DNA of 64,000 nt. It comes from Melastoma dodecandrum (lineage: Eukaryota > Streptophyta > Magnoliopsida > Myrtales > Melastomataceae). Below the pieces are notes generated by a model that was given only the letters and a program-made list of their open reading frames with translations, did no database searches and was not told the DNA's origin. The stretch spans positions 3,286,001 through 3,350,000 of the forward strand of contig JARUPY010000474.1 in assembly GCA_029817715.1 (NCBI GenBank). Direction: 5' to 3'. The translations under genes were made by a program, and so were the position numbers. Position 1 is the stretch's first letter; each line of letters starts with the position of its first letter. Below, one piece after another: positions 11,785 through 22,668 of the stretch.

Positions 11785-13619
11785 CTAAAACTGCTGCATG
11801 TTGTCGACGACTGAAATTCCGCTTTCAGACGCAATTACGGCAGTACACCTGTAGAGCACACGCATTATTAGTGATATAATGAGTGTCGAACTAGGACACG
11901 AGCAATTTGATCAAGTGAGTGAAAAACTGCATCAGTGGCAGGCTACTGATATAGTTTCAATATTGGGATCATCTTTCAGAAATGAAGGCATGGCAACAGA
12001 ATTTAGAATGTGAGATACACAGATTGGACCAAAATCTACACGGCATCATGTCAGACCGTTGCTGTATCTCACACCGCAAAATTGAGACTTGCTAACTTAC
12101 GGTAACTTGTAAATGATGCCATGGTCCACTACTCCATTGATTTTATCGATGCTTTCGGCGACCTCAGCTGTAATTGCAGATTGTCAGTCAAGCTGGACTG
12201 ATATGTAATAAATCAAATCAGACCGTAAGATGCTAGGCTTTCGACCTTACCGAGGCTGATAATCGGCGATGTAAATATGATATCGAGGACATTGTGGCCT
12301 TCTTTTGTGATGAGTGGAAATCTACCACCCATGGGATCAGCATGACCTATGGATGGCCTTCTCCAGACCTTCACCGGCAAAACAGTGAAAATCACTGCTG
12401 AATTCAAAGGAATTGCATTAAGCAGCAATAAGTCAAAGATTGTCCAATAACGACTTTCGGAACTTATGTCTTGTAGCGGCACTACCTCTGCATCTCCTAG
12501 AAACAAATCATCAATCTCTTCGGCAGTTTCCATCCATCCGAGCTGAGAAATGAACAGTTGTTTAACTCAGCACCATATAATCAAGTCGAATGACATTTTT
12601 GGCAATCCATCAGCCAACGCTGCTTACAGTCTGAACTAACACTGGTATGGAGCCCTCTAGAGCACCTTCGTATGTGCTTTGCGGTATCACAAAGACGAGA
12701 TTGTTGGCAGCTTCAAGCACCATCTAAGAACGGCTGGCAATCGTCATTCATGACCATGAAGGAACAAGTTGCAGTTAAGCTAACTAAACAAGCAGCCGCT
12801 CAAAGCCAACTCACTTTTTCTTGAATTATGGACTCCTCACTGCTCAATTGACGACGGCCAATGACCGCAGAGAGTGTCTCCTTCTCCATCATGTCAGCGT
12901 CGTCAAAGGACATGTCAATCTATAAACCAGAAAGAGATTCGTAAAGCCATAGGCTCACCCAAGTTCATTCAACGGACCTCTAGTTTCTATAGATGCCGCA
13001 CAAATCTACTCGCTTATATCAGTTATTCACACACACACACGAGAGCTTTCTTCGTATTCTTTCAGAGGAATCCCGGCCTTTGCCGCTTCTCTTGCACTTG
13101 AAAAGCACCTGCATTTAAGCAAATTACAGTATGACACGGCATTCTTCTGGAAGCAGATCTATTGACATCAATCGACGACGCAGAAATGGAAAGCAAGGAT
13201 TACGAAGATAGCTTAATCAGCTCACGTCGGTACTCCTACAATATCTTCCAGACTTCCCTCCCGGAGTCGCTGGCCGAGGTACCTGATGGCCATGAGGGAC
13301 GCGGTACCGGATCCCAGACCAACCACCATTCCACTCTTGACGAAATTGTCCACCTTACAAAAAGAAAGACATTTCAAGCAAACGACGAATCAGGTGGGGC
13401 GGTAGTCAGTTCTCCCTGGAGATGAAAAATGCGCTATACAGTGTAGTGTGCTGCAAGGAACAGAGGATTCACGGCAGCCGCAGGAGCAGGGGAACCATCT
13501 TGGCTTCCCGAGGGAGACAATGACGCTGCAACCCTTGGGGAACGTCTCATGGTCCCACGGAGCCATCCGTGGCGACGGGAAGACGGCAGGGGAGACAACG
13601 GCGACCAGGCAGTTGCCAT
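11785..13619 (-). CDS. RPI4: Probable ribose-5-phosphate isomerase 4, plastid
   Basis: RpiA-family protein; the canonical family interconverts ribose-5-phosphate and ribulose-5-phosphate. Nine exons: 13440-13619 (ATG at 13619), 13226-13353, 13039-13108, 12815-12919, 12628-12723, 12486-12542, 12251-12368, 12101-12167, 11785-11848. All phases fit and the product is 294 residues. The first 50 residues are Ser/Arg/Ala-rich, like a plastid transit peptide. The sugar-phosphate loop appears as [10 protein letters not shown]. The DGADE active-site block is the divergent FDDADM, and the KGGGG block is missing ([17 protein letters not shown] instead), which is characteristic of the RPI4 branch and leaves catalysis in doubt. 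Other family blocks are [27 protein letters not shown] and [15 protein letters not shown]. The exon 3 donor lies inside a GT repeat (13029-13041). Nothing is broken. Confidence 0.9.
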
Positions 13620-14268
13620 TTGTGCGATCTCCCCCGACGACCTCTCCTCCTCAAACCGGATAACATTCGACAATGTTCCAAAAAACCGACAACGGACCGC
13701 CATTTGGGCCAGCCCGGTTAAAGGCCTAAATTGTGTGGACCTCATGGCCCATTTGAAGGTGTAACGAACTCACTACCGGATGCCTTTCATCGGCTTATTA
13801 CAGTAAACAAGGGTAGAAACGGCGCGTTGGCGTTGGCGGCAGTTCGAAGTCGGAGGTAACGGCCATCAGTGTTGGCGTAGGTGGATTGGGAGGCCCTTCC
13901 GCGCCTTGGTATCTTCGTGTCCCGAGCCTGAATTTATCTATAAAACCACTCTCTTATTTCGGGACATGTCCTGAAATCTTTTCCACAGCTCCCTAAATGG
14001 GATAACATTCGACGTACGATGTTTCCTGAAAACGACAACCGCTGGCACTTGAATTCTCCATCTTACCCCTCTTACTATCCGCTTCTTTACCTCTACCAAA
14101 TTTGATTTGTATAATCCTATAATGATCAACCCATTTAACCATTTTTATCTTCAAACCAGACCTTTAATTCATCAGTGCAAATTGCATGTCATGGCTGGCG
14201 TTGTTATCCAATTACAAAAAAGCGAGGGCACACACATACACACACAGAAATATTAAGGCGGAGAGTTA
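13620..14268. other. Intergenic with repeat copies and P450 relic
   Basis: RPI4 promoter side and CASP-like 3' side. Two stretches (13650-13820 and 13985-14110) share sequence with 47700-48030, including GGATAACATTCGAC and TCATCGGCTTATTACAGTAA. At 13838-13900 there is a minus-strand remnant of a CYP716 3' end (KGLPIHLRQH and stop). A CA-rich microsatellite lies at 14229-14248. Confidence 0.6.
13838..13900 (-). pseudogene. Relic of a second CYP716 3' end
   Basis: On the minus strand this stretch reads KGLPIHLRQH followed by TGA. That matches the last residues of the CYP716 gene at 9392-10919 ([10 protein letters not shown], stop), and the flanking 3' sequence (GTCGGAGGTAACG, CATCAGTGTTGGCG) also matches 9370-9405. 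Further upstream the reading frame is not recognisable as P450. I infer a duplicated and mostly deleted neighbour. Confidence 0.7.
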
Positions 14269-15058
14269 TCATGGGATGGTGACGAGGTTGTTGTTGTGGG
14301 GAATGGGTTTGGGATTGGGCTTCAGGAGCCTCATTATGGACAACGCTGTGATCAGCAACAGCAGCAGGAGCCCCACTGAGGAAGCGATCAGCGCGCCTCC
14401 CCCTTGGTTGCAGTACGTCTCGAATTTGTCGCATATCTTGTTCCATCTCGCGTGGGCGTTACCGTTCTTCCCCAGGTCCGCCATGAATACCGCTGCTCCG
14501 TCGGCCCCGGACGCCAACACCACCGTCATCTGTCCAAAGAGGAAAGACCATGGCCGTGTTTACATTTTCTCCCTATCTGGGTATTTACTCGGTTTTAGAA
14601 GCCAATATAGCAAGCGTTAAACCATGTCGAGGATGGCAATAACGATGAGCCGCAACCCCTTGCAGTCGAACGAGTCCCCGAATGTCTCGAGGGCCATCAT
14701 CAACAAGTTGTGTAGACTCGCCATTGCATTTGCTACCACAAAGAACCTGTTTTATGACATCATCACTGTTACATCTTTGACTGCTCTTGCTCTTTTTAAT
14801 ACCAATATTCACTCACACAAAAGCAGGGGTGTCTTGGAACTTGGCGCTGAGCGTGGCCTCCACAGGCGTACTCCCAATAGTCGCCACGACAAGCGCCTTC
14901 CTTTCCTTGTTGAGCGCCATGACAATCGTAGCAGATGCCGTGGCGAAGAACGCGATGAGCCTCAGTGTCAGTAACACGGGGAAGCCTTTCGGCTCGGAGA
15001 GGGGCATGGGGGCAAGCCTATCAGCCTCTATTTTCTGGCCTTCTTTTCCAGAAGCCAT
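14269..15058 (-). CDS. CASP-like membrane protein (CASPL1 group)
   Basis: Four-pass membrane protein of the Casparian-strip membrane domain protein family, which forms plasma-membrane scaffolds; the function of most CASP-like members is unknown. Three exons: 14817-15058 (ATG at 15058), 14623-14746, 14269-14529, giving 208 residues with all phases matching. Transmembrane segment 1 has the conserved Arg (LLTLRLIAFFATASATIVMAL). Segment 3 has the conserved Asp (LRLIVIAILDMMTVVLAS). The family block GKNGNAHARWNKICDKFETYC, with its cysteines, precedes segment 4. The N-terminus (MASGKEGQKIEADRL) is cytosolic and charged. The second donor is GTTTAAC, a weaker consensus, but frame and family alignment support it. 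Subgroup assignment is by memory only. Confidence 0.9.
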
Positions 15059-15777
15059 AAGGACTGTGATTGATTTGGCCGACCTGGATACAAGAAACTC
15101 GATAGCAGATGGCTAGTATTTATACAGCAGAACACCAGAAGGAGACAAACTCAATACCATGTTCCTGGGGAGGAGTATGGTGAGAAATTAGGACATTGCC
15201 TTAACTTCCGTCACTATCCAATCTATCAACTTCCTCCGGAGGTTGTTGCAGTCAGATGAGAAAATCCCAGAAAGATGCTACAGTTTGCATTAGTGAAAGA
15301 AACAATTGTTCTTCATTGGAAAACACTTTTGCTTAGAGCACAAAATCAAGGTATTAGTTCACACTTAGCTCAACCAACCATAAAAGATGTCATATACACT
15401 GGTGTCGTATTAATTACACAAGACACAAGTTATGATGAAAACAGCGAGATATCCATGAGGAAGTCCACATGAAACTGTACAACTAACAACTCAAGGCAGA
15501 ACACCACTACGGATTCCCAGTGCCGAATAACATCTTATAATCTATCCCGACTTTCACTTTGTCTACAATGTATCATGTTGAAGCACAAATCCCAGGATTT
15601 TAAGTCTCGTGCAGAGTATATGGGAAACAGTTTTTGTCAAACAAATGAAATTACAGCGACCACCACAAATCAGACAACTTCCATATATTATGTACAAGAC
15701 CAATTTCTATAATCATATCCTTCTTGAGGATAAATTATCATCTGTAATAGATGTTTGTGTAATGTGTGTTTTTCCAT
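15059..15777. other. Intergenic
   Basis: Upstream region of the CASP-like gene and downstream region of LSD1. AT-rich; no coding region, RNA gene or clear repeat seen. Confidence 0.5.
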
Positions 15778-17401
15778 TTATGATCTTTTCTCTGTGGAGA
15801 TACCAACCACGACATTGGACACCTGCAACACGAGAAATCAACAAGGCAAACAATCATGTCCTGTGGATGGGAAAGACGATGGGCAGAAAGGAAATTTCTG
15901 TGGCACAGAAATGAGAGTGGCACGAAGGTTACCAGCTTGCCACTCTCATCCATTGACATGGGATTCTCAACCACTACAGTTTGACTAGACTGCAGGAAGT
16001 AACAAAATCGCAGGATTAAACAAAAATGAATATATTTTTTTTCTTCAAAGAAGTTAGAATTCATCCATACAGTGGAGGAAGATGGTGCAGAATCAGGTCT
16101 CTGCAGTGGAACTGGCGACCTGGAAGGATTCTGCACACATGAAAGGTGAGTGAAAGAGTCAGTGAGTGCCTCCTCGCTTAGTTTAGGATGTTCATTTGAT
16201 TTCAGATTAATCATGATGGTGGGACATCAGATAAACACTCCTTCATTGAATACAAGTAGAAATATGTAGCAACTATATCAGCCAGTTATTTAACTCGATC
16301 AAAGAAAGACATCATTTCACTACAGCAAGTAAGTCTTCTCCAGCACATCAGAAAGGCAACCAGAATAGAAATGATACTCACAGCAGCATTAGTAACATAT
16401 TGGCAGAGAGCGCATTTGACAGATGGAGCTCCATAGGGATACATCAGCACAGTTCTGCAGTTGCCACAGTTGATATGGGCCAACTGACTGGTTGCATCTT
16501 TTCCAGAGAAAACAAACAAGCATAAAAACATAAAATCAGTAAAACAAGCAAACGTCGGTGTCAGAACAAAACATGTGTTTGAAGGGATTTGGCATCTCTA
16601 TTCTCTAATAATGTTGTAAAGATGCTAAGGGGCTAATTGTCACACTTGTTTCAATCTAGTTTCTGGTTATCACTAGAGAAACAACAGATATGCTCCCTCT
16701 ATGTCATGAGATAACAAAAGTTCAACTGAGGACCTTCATGGACGACATACCTAAGATCTTGTTGCTAGTCAATCACTCCTGATCTACACAACAAGGTGAC
16801 AACACAGCTAATATCGCCGAAAGTACGGATACAATCTCCAGTGGCGCGACAACTACAATTTCTCATCAGACTTACTTGGTGCAAGGTTCACAATATGGCA
16901 ACAGGAGCATCTCACACTGGTTGCTCCCCTCGTATACATAAGCAAAGTTCTGCAACCTCCGCAATAGAGTTGAGCCATCTCCATACCTGCAAGCCCAAGG
17001 TTACTCCAACACTCCAAGGAACCTACATACATCGGAAAATCCAAACTGTCCCTAGATTCCCAGGATTGTTCTGCCGAAATTCTCTGATAACAAACAGGCG
17101 TCGTTTCACCTCCACAATATAACGAAACGCAAACGCCCACATAAAAGGACCGCCAATCAATAGCATCCCAATCCAAATAACCATTCCAGCAATCGCCGGC
17201 CGCCTCTAGCTCCTAGACACCACCTCCACCCCCTTCTCTAAACTAAACCCAAACGAGACATAGAAAGAAGGAACGTGGGGTGTCAGAACCTGGAGGAGAC
17301 ACCGGCGTTACTGTGCTACATAACGCACAGCGGACATTGGCAGCGCCCCTGGGATAGAGAAGAGTGCTACGACAACCGCTGCAAACAACCTGGCTCTGCA
17401 T
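15778..17401 (-). CDS. LSD1: LSD1 zinc-finger regulator of cell death
   Basis: Plant zinc-finger protein. In Arabidopsis, LSD1 restrains runaway hypersensitive cell death and binds bZIP10 and metacaspase 1. Six exons: 17290-17401 (ATG at 17401), 16876-16986, 16382-16497, 16071-16130, 15933-15989, 15778-15822, giving 166 residues. Three zf-LSD1 motifs of the form CxxCRxxLxYxxGAxxVxCxxC are seen, one each in exons 1 ([19 protein letters not shown]), 2 ([19 protein letters not shown]) and 3 ([19 protein letters not shown]). The conserved tail [17 protein letters not shown] in exon 5 and VSNVVVG in exon 6 identify LSD1 rather than the LOL relatives. It is slightly shorter than the Arabidopsis protein because the linker in exon 4 is short. 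No lesion seen. Confidence 0.93.
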
Positions 17402-18022
17402 ATAGCTGTCAAAGCAACCAAAATACCCGCCAGGAATCCTAATTAGAATCCTCAGGGACAGAACTCCCCGACAAACACACGATGATCACGACCACCCCTA
17501 AAACCGACGGCAACAACGGCCACTACCCTAAATCAACGACAAGCAGGAGCAACAGCCCGACCGAATCACTTACTGCAAACCCAAAGGAGGGAAGCCGGGG
17601 AAGTAACGTCCGGTGGAGTGCTGTCTTGCGTTCCTTCCCTTCCTTCCCCGATCCGACGTCGGCTGCGGTCCGACTTTCCTTCCAGCCCCCGAAGGCCGGC
17701 CGGCATGAAAGTTAGTCCGAAAGGCCCAAAACGGCTCGCTGGTGTTTGTAGTTGTGGGCCGAAACATTACCAAATCCTCTGATTAACAAGGACTTGTGGT
17801 TGATTGTGTCCCGGGGGGGCTTAAGGCGATGTAAAGTCAAATGTTTTTTTTTTTTATGATGTTGACAGCCTCTTCTCCTGTTATTAATTTGATGGCGATG
17901 GGAGCAGCTGTGGATAAGGGGGCCTGCTAATCTCGTAGGTAACAGACCCGGTCCTGTCCTGCGTCCCTGTTGACGCATAATTATGTTCTCGCACTAATTT
18001 TATAGTATTTTATGTGACCATC
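17402..18022. other. LSD1 upstream region
   Basis: Promoter and 5' UTR side of LSD1 up to the left end of the gypsy element. No coding region supported. Contains GC-rich stretches and a T homopolymer near 17847. Confidence 0.5.
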
Positions 18023-18965
18023 TGTTCGCGTAGGAAACGGACCACGTCGGAAATATTTGGCAATTGGACTCATAGGGAATTGTATGTGGTCGCCAGAAAG
18101 ATGAATTTCAATGATAAATAATACGACTGATTACAAATTCGAAAACTTACAGAAGTAAACGAACGCTTACAGCCATAAAAAATGAAGGAAAAATGGTGGG
18201 ATGGATGATGGAGACGTTGTAGACTTGCTGCTGGAGGTGCGACTGAGGCCGACGTCGCCTGCTGATGCTGTAGACCCGGTACAGTGCGCTGTAGACTTGG
18301 TGCTGACGTCACTGCTGACGTTGTAGACTTAGTGCAGTGCGCTGTAGACTTGCGCCTCGTGAAGCAGAGTCTGGCGAAGGATGGATGCAGATGCTAAGGC
18401 CTTGGATGAACACCTTAGTGACGGAGGGTTGTTGTCCCGGTTACGGTTGCTCGCCGGGACGGTGGAAGTGCTGGCGGAGGGTTGTCACCAAAGCTACGGC
18501 TGCTCACTCCGGTGTTGAAGGTAGTGGCCAAATAACCCAGGCCGGGGTATCTACTAAAAACTAAGGGTGACGAGCAATGCAAAGCTTGTGTTTGGCTGAT
18601 TGATCGTGTTCTTTCTAAGAAGAGTCTGTTCCCCTTTTATACTAAATCTCAATAGATCTTTGTACGCTGCACACGTCCCCGAAAAATCCCTTGAATCGTG
18701 GCTCGATCTTAACTCCTCTCCGGGGATCTCGGAGTTTGTTTTTCTTAGAGATTCTTCTAACCTCCACTTAGTGAGATCGTGTGTGGGATGTGTCTAGATG
18801 AGTTGTAGACTTAGTTCACACTCGTATTTAAAAAGGGGTTCTAGACTTAGGCTGTTACGGACTGATATTTTGGCTCAGTCGACGGGCTGTAGACTTAGCT
18901 AAAGCCCGTGTTCTAATATGGGCTGTAGACTTACCACAGGCCCAGAGTATCTTATCGTGTCAACA
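18023..18965 (-). repeat. Gypsy 3' LTR
   Basis: 943 bp, TG...CA, nearly the same as 40902-41844. Contains many copies of a TGTAGACTT word (for example near 18217, 18292, 18323, 18345, 18805, 18890, 18922). Confidence 0.95.
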
Positions 18966-18982
18966 TAAGCCCCCCTCTTTTG
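18966..18982 (-). other. Gypsy polypurine tract
   Basis: On the minus strand AAAAGAGGGGGGCTTA abuts the 3' LTR (TGTTGACAC). This is the usual site of plus-strand priming. Confidence 0.85.
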
Positions 18983-19144
18983 CTAAGGCGATTTTCCGTC
19001 GCCTGAGCACAGTGACTAATTTTTTGGTTTAAAAGAAACGTTTCGTTTTCCCTCCTTTCACCTACGTCCTTCACCTCGACTTCTTCCTCTCCAAGAAACC
19101 CCTGTTTTCCTTGAAACCCTAACTTCTTTCTAAAGAAAACACTG

Positions 19145-20497
19145 ATGTCGACTCTTGGTTCCTTTCAGTGGCACCAACAACGTGCCGGCCCCGCTGGTAT
19201 CGTTACTACTGTAGACGGCGAGGGTTTAACCCTTGGTCCTGTTCTCAGCACTCAACTTTTCCCGGACCCTGTTCCTTATGAGTATCTGATGACGGCATTC
19301 CAGATTCCTATCTGTCGGGCAGACTTCGTCGACCCCCTCAACTGGGAAGATAAGAGTAGCTTTCTCTGCTTTCCTTCCGTAGAGAAAGCCCTATTTCGCC
19401 AGTGGTTTACTTGCTGGCTGGAGAAACTGCAGGGCAAGCTTAGGACATGCGGCCTTTGGTCTTTCATGAAGATCACTATGCTGGGGAAGCATTGCGACCC
19501 AAGGGTATGTGCCAGTCTACTTCCTCTCTGGAATAGCCAGGTGAACTGCTTCTATCTGCCGGAAGGTCCCATGACTATTACTCTAGAAGATTTTTATTTT
19601 CTGACTGAGAGTAGTGTTGCTGGAGCTCCTGTTCGCTTGTATTCTTTGGATGGTGATTATCATCCTAAGGAGATGCTACAGATTCAGAACGTAGCAGAGA
19701 GGCACCTTAAGATGATTGAGGGTCAGTCTACCGCTATCTGGGGCAAGGCTGAGGAGGTTGAATTCCTCAGCATCTGTTTGAGCAAGTACGTTTATTGCTT
19801 TGCTGGCAAGAGGGTGCCGAAGCTTGTATACGGGATTGCCAACTTTCTGAGCACGGCGAAGAGCAGAGTGGCTTGGGCACCATTCTTGCTGGGCATTATC
19901 TACCAGAGCCTTTACAAGAACAGCGCATCTGCCCAGCCTTTTCCAAAATATCCAGTCGGTGGCCTTCTTTGGGTGGCGCATCTTTGGGCATGCATATGGC
20001 TTCCAGGACTCTCTGGGTATCGGATGCTCCCCAGCGTCGTGAAGGATAGCTGTTATGGGATCCACATGCTCAAGTCTTACTGCCAATCAAAGGATCAATG
20101 GTTGTGGGCCTCTGTCACGGGGCACATAAAACACCTGGTCGACATTGACCGGAGTGAACGCCGCGACTGGCACCCATTCCCAGATGATCATGCTATCACC
20201 AAGCGCCGGAAGAAGTTGGAGCCGAGTGTTTACTGGGACTCTGTTCTTACTAGCAGAGTCTTACCCTGCGCAACAGAGTCGGGCTTCAGCTTCGAGTATT
20301 ATAACGCTCAGCTACGCGCAAGACAGTTGGGCTTCGTCCAGAGCTCTGCATTCCCATACTTTGACGATTCCAATATGGCTTCTAGAAGTAGCTATGTCCT
20401 TTCTAAGGATTCCCAAATGGTCTTTCTGTATTGCTTCAATTACTTGCCATTAATTTTTAACGGTTGCTTAACTCATTCGAGCGTCGACAACCTATAA
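19145..20497 (+). CDS. Antisense ORF with plant mobile domain (PMD)
   Basis: A 450-codon open frame on the strand opposite to the gypsy genes, between integrase and the 3' LTR. Its middle matches the aminotransferase-like plant mobile domain pattern: a folded N-terminal block (FPSVEKALFRQWF), then FYLPEGPMTITLEDFYFLTESSVAGAPV, the hallmark PMD segment, around residues 138-168. A later segment (SRVAWAPFLLGIIYQSLY) fits the PMD C-terminal part. PMDs occur in host MAIN/MAIL proteins and in Tat-type retrotransposons and MULEs; the role in elements is unknown. The ATG is preceded by AAACCCTAA (19114-19122), a telo-box-like motif common in plant leaders. The 3' end overlaps the end of the integrase ORF by 25 bp, tail to tail. 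Frame is intact although the element's gag and pol are not. Confidence 0.8.
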   Translation: MSTLGSFQWHQQRAGPAGIVTTVDGEGLTLGPVLSTQLFPDPVPYEYLMTAFQIPICRADFVDPLNWEDKSSFLCFPSVEKALFRQWFTCWLEKLQGKLRTCGLWSFMKITMLGKHCDPRVCASLLPLWNSQVNCFYLPEGPMTITLEDFYFLTESSVAGAPVRLYSLDGDYHPKEMLQIQNVAERHLKMIEGQSTAIWGKAEEVEFLSICLSKYVYCFAGKRVPKLVYGIANFLSTAKSRVAWAPFLLGIIYQSLYKNSASAQPFPKYPVGGLLWVAHLWACIWLPGLSGYRMLPSVVKDSCYGIHMLKSYCQSKDQWLWASVTGHIKHLVDIDRSERRDWHPFPDDHAITKRRKKLEPSVYWDSVLTSRVLPCATESGFSFEYYNAQLRARQLGFVQSSAFPYFDDSNMASRSSYVLSKDSQMVFLYCFNYLPLIFNGCLTHSSVDNL

Positions 20498-22668
20498 CTA
20501 TTCGTGGAATAGGCTTCGATTACCTGATATGGTCCCTCCCAATTCGGGGACCATTTCCCTAATACCTGATCCTTGGATTTTAGTGGCAACACCATCTTCC
20601 AAACCAAGTCGCCAGTACTGAAGTGTTTATGGACTACCTTCTTATTGTAGTATCGGGCTATTCTTTGCTTGTGTGCTTCTAATCTGTCTACAACTTCTAA
20701 CCTTTTCTTCTCTAATTCCTCTAGAGCTATGTACATAGCTTCATCTTGTAGACTTGAATGTGCAACGCGGAGCGATTTATACCTCATCTCTATGGGTAGA
20801 ATCGCATCATGCCCGTAGACTAACGCGAATGGCGCTTCTCCAGTGCCTTCTCGCTTAGTGACTCTTAGAGCCCATAGGGAATCATTTAACATCTCATGCC
20901 ATTTTTTTGGATTACACCCAATCATCTTTTGGATGTTGTTTTTTATCAGTTTGTTAGATGCTTCAGCCTGCCCATTCGCTTGAGGGTAATATGGGGTAGA
21001 GTTCGAAATTGCGAAGCCAAATTCTTCGGCGAATTCCTTCACCTTGGCATTATTAAAAGCCGTCCCATTGTCTACAACGATATTTTGAGGAATGCCGAAG
21101 CGGTAGATGATGTAAGTTCGCAAGAAATCGATCACTTCACTGTGGTCAATTTTCTTGTAGACTTGGGCTTCTATCCACTTAGTGAAGTAGTCTGTTGCGA
21201 CTAAGATGAATGCGTCCCCTCGACTAGAGTGGGGGTGAATCTCTCCTATTATATCTAAAGCCCAAGTTCTAAAAGGCCAAGGTTTGATTATGGGAATCAG
21301 GTCAGTTGCTGGTGCACGGGTCGACGGGCCGTGTCGCTGGCAATCTTGACACCCCCTAGCCATTTCAATACAGTTTTTCATCATTGATGGCCAATAAAAC
21401 CCATGTCTCCGAATAATCCAGCACATTTTAATTCCCGATTGATGCGATCCACAAAGTCCTTCATGGGTCTCTAACAATATTGGGGTGGTTTTTTCTAAGT
21501 CTACACACCTCAAGAGTACCCCGTTAGTATCTTTCTTATAGAGGACACCATCTAGAAGAACATACGTTAGTGCCTGGACTTTAATTCGCTGTTTAACCTT
21601 TCGACTCGGATCAGAGAGAAAATCTATGATTGGTTTTCTCCAATCTTCGTCTTGCTTCATTATGTCTATAGCCATGACATTATTTCTTGACTGCAGATGC
21701 GACTCTATTTCTATCAAATCCCTTGAGTCAACTTTTCCTTTATAACCTGAGGCAAGTTGCGCCAAGTTATTAGCTACTCTGTTTTCGTCACGGCTTATGA
21801 AATGAAAAGTTATATTTTCAAAGCGTGCGACTAGTTGCCGAACTATATTCAGGTAAGGTCGCAACTTCTCTTGACACAAACACGCCTCATTCACCTGGTT
21901 GATAACCAACTGGGAATCACCCTTGATTCGAACTCGCTTTGCTTTTAATGAAAGGAGTTCTTTTAGCAATGTTATCAACGCTTCATACTTAGTAGCATTG
22001 TTGGTTGACAATTCATATAAACGAAAAGCCAACCTAATGTCTCTGCCCATAGGAGATATTATATGGACTCCTATCCCCGCTCCGTTTCTTGTGGATGAAC
22101 CATCAAACCACGCCTGCCAGACATCATCGATTTTTTCCTCTTGATCTACCGACAAGTCCGGGTCATGATCCACTAGGAAATCAGCTAATACATGTCCTTT
22201 AACCGACTGCTGGGATTTGTATCTCAAATCATACGAGGAAAGAATTAAGCTCCATTTGCTTACACGTCCGGCTAATAACGGACTTTCAAAGAAATATTTA
22301 ATTATGGGCGACCTAGACACCACGTAGACTTCCCTGTTCCCAATGTAGTGTCTAAGTTTCATTACTGCATAGAATACCGACAAGCACAATTTCTCTTTTG
22401 GAGTATATCTAACCTCAGTCGGGGTTAGCTGTCTTGATAGGTAGTAGACTGCCCTTTCGCGTCCGTCCTGATCTGTTTGTGCCAACATCGCGCCTATTGT
22501 TATTCCAGTAGCCGCTACGTAAAGGATGAAAGGCTTTCCTTGTTGAGGAGGAATCAGAACCGGTGGATGCATTAAGTATTCCTTTAGGGCATTAAAAGCC
22601 TCTTCGTGTTTCTCAGTCCATTTATATTCATTCATTTCTCTCAATAGATTAGAGAATGCCTTTGTCTT
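20473..22668 (-). pseudogene. Gypsy pol, 3' part: RNase H, aRNase H, integrase
   Basis: Continuous minus-strand frame reading into the copia insertion at 22668, so it lacks its own start. In order it has the end of the RT thumb and connection, an RT-linked RNase H (FILYVAATGITIGAML), and a second RNase H of archaeal type (WFDGSSTRNGAG, STNNATKYEAL, GDSQLVINQV). The integrase follows, with an HHCC zinc finger (HxxxCxxCQ around 21340-21420) and D,D,E core (LDIIGEIH, DYFTKWIEA, VVDNGTAFNN, PQANGQAEASNK). The frame matches that of the RT part on the other side of the nested element, counting the 5-bp duplication once. Confidence 0.92.

Noticed and set aside
11328..11879. 183-codon plus-strand open frame
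   Set aside because: It covers the last RPI4 exon in antisense and has no recognisable domain or plant-like leader.
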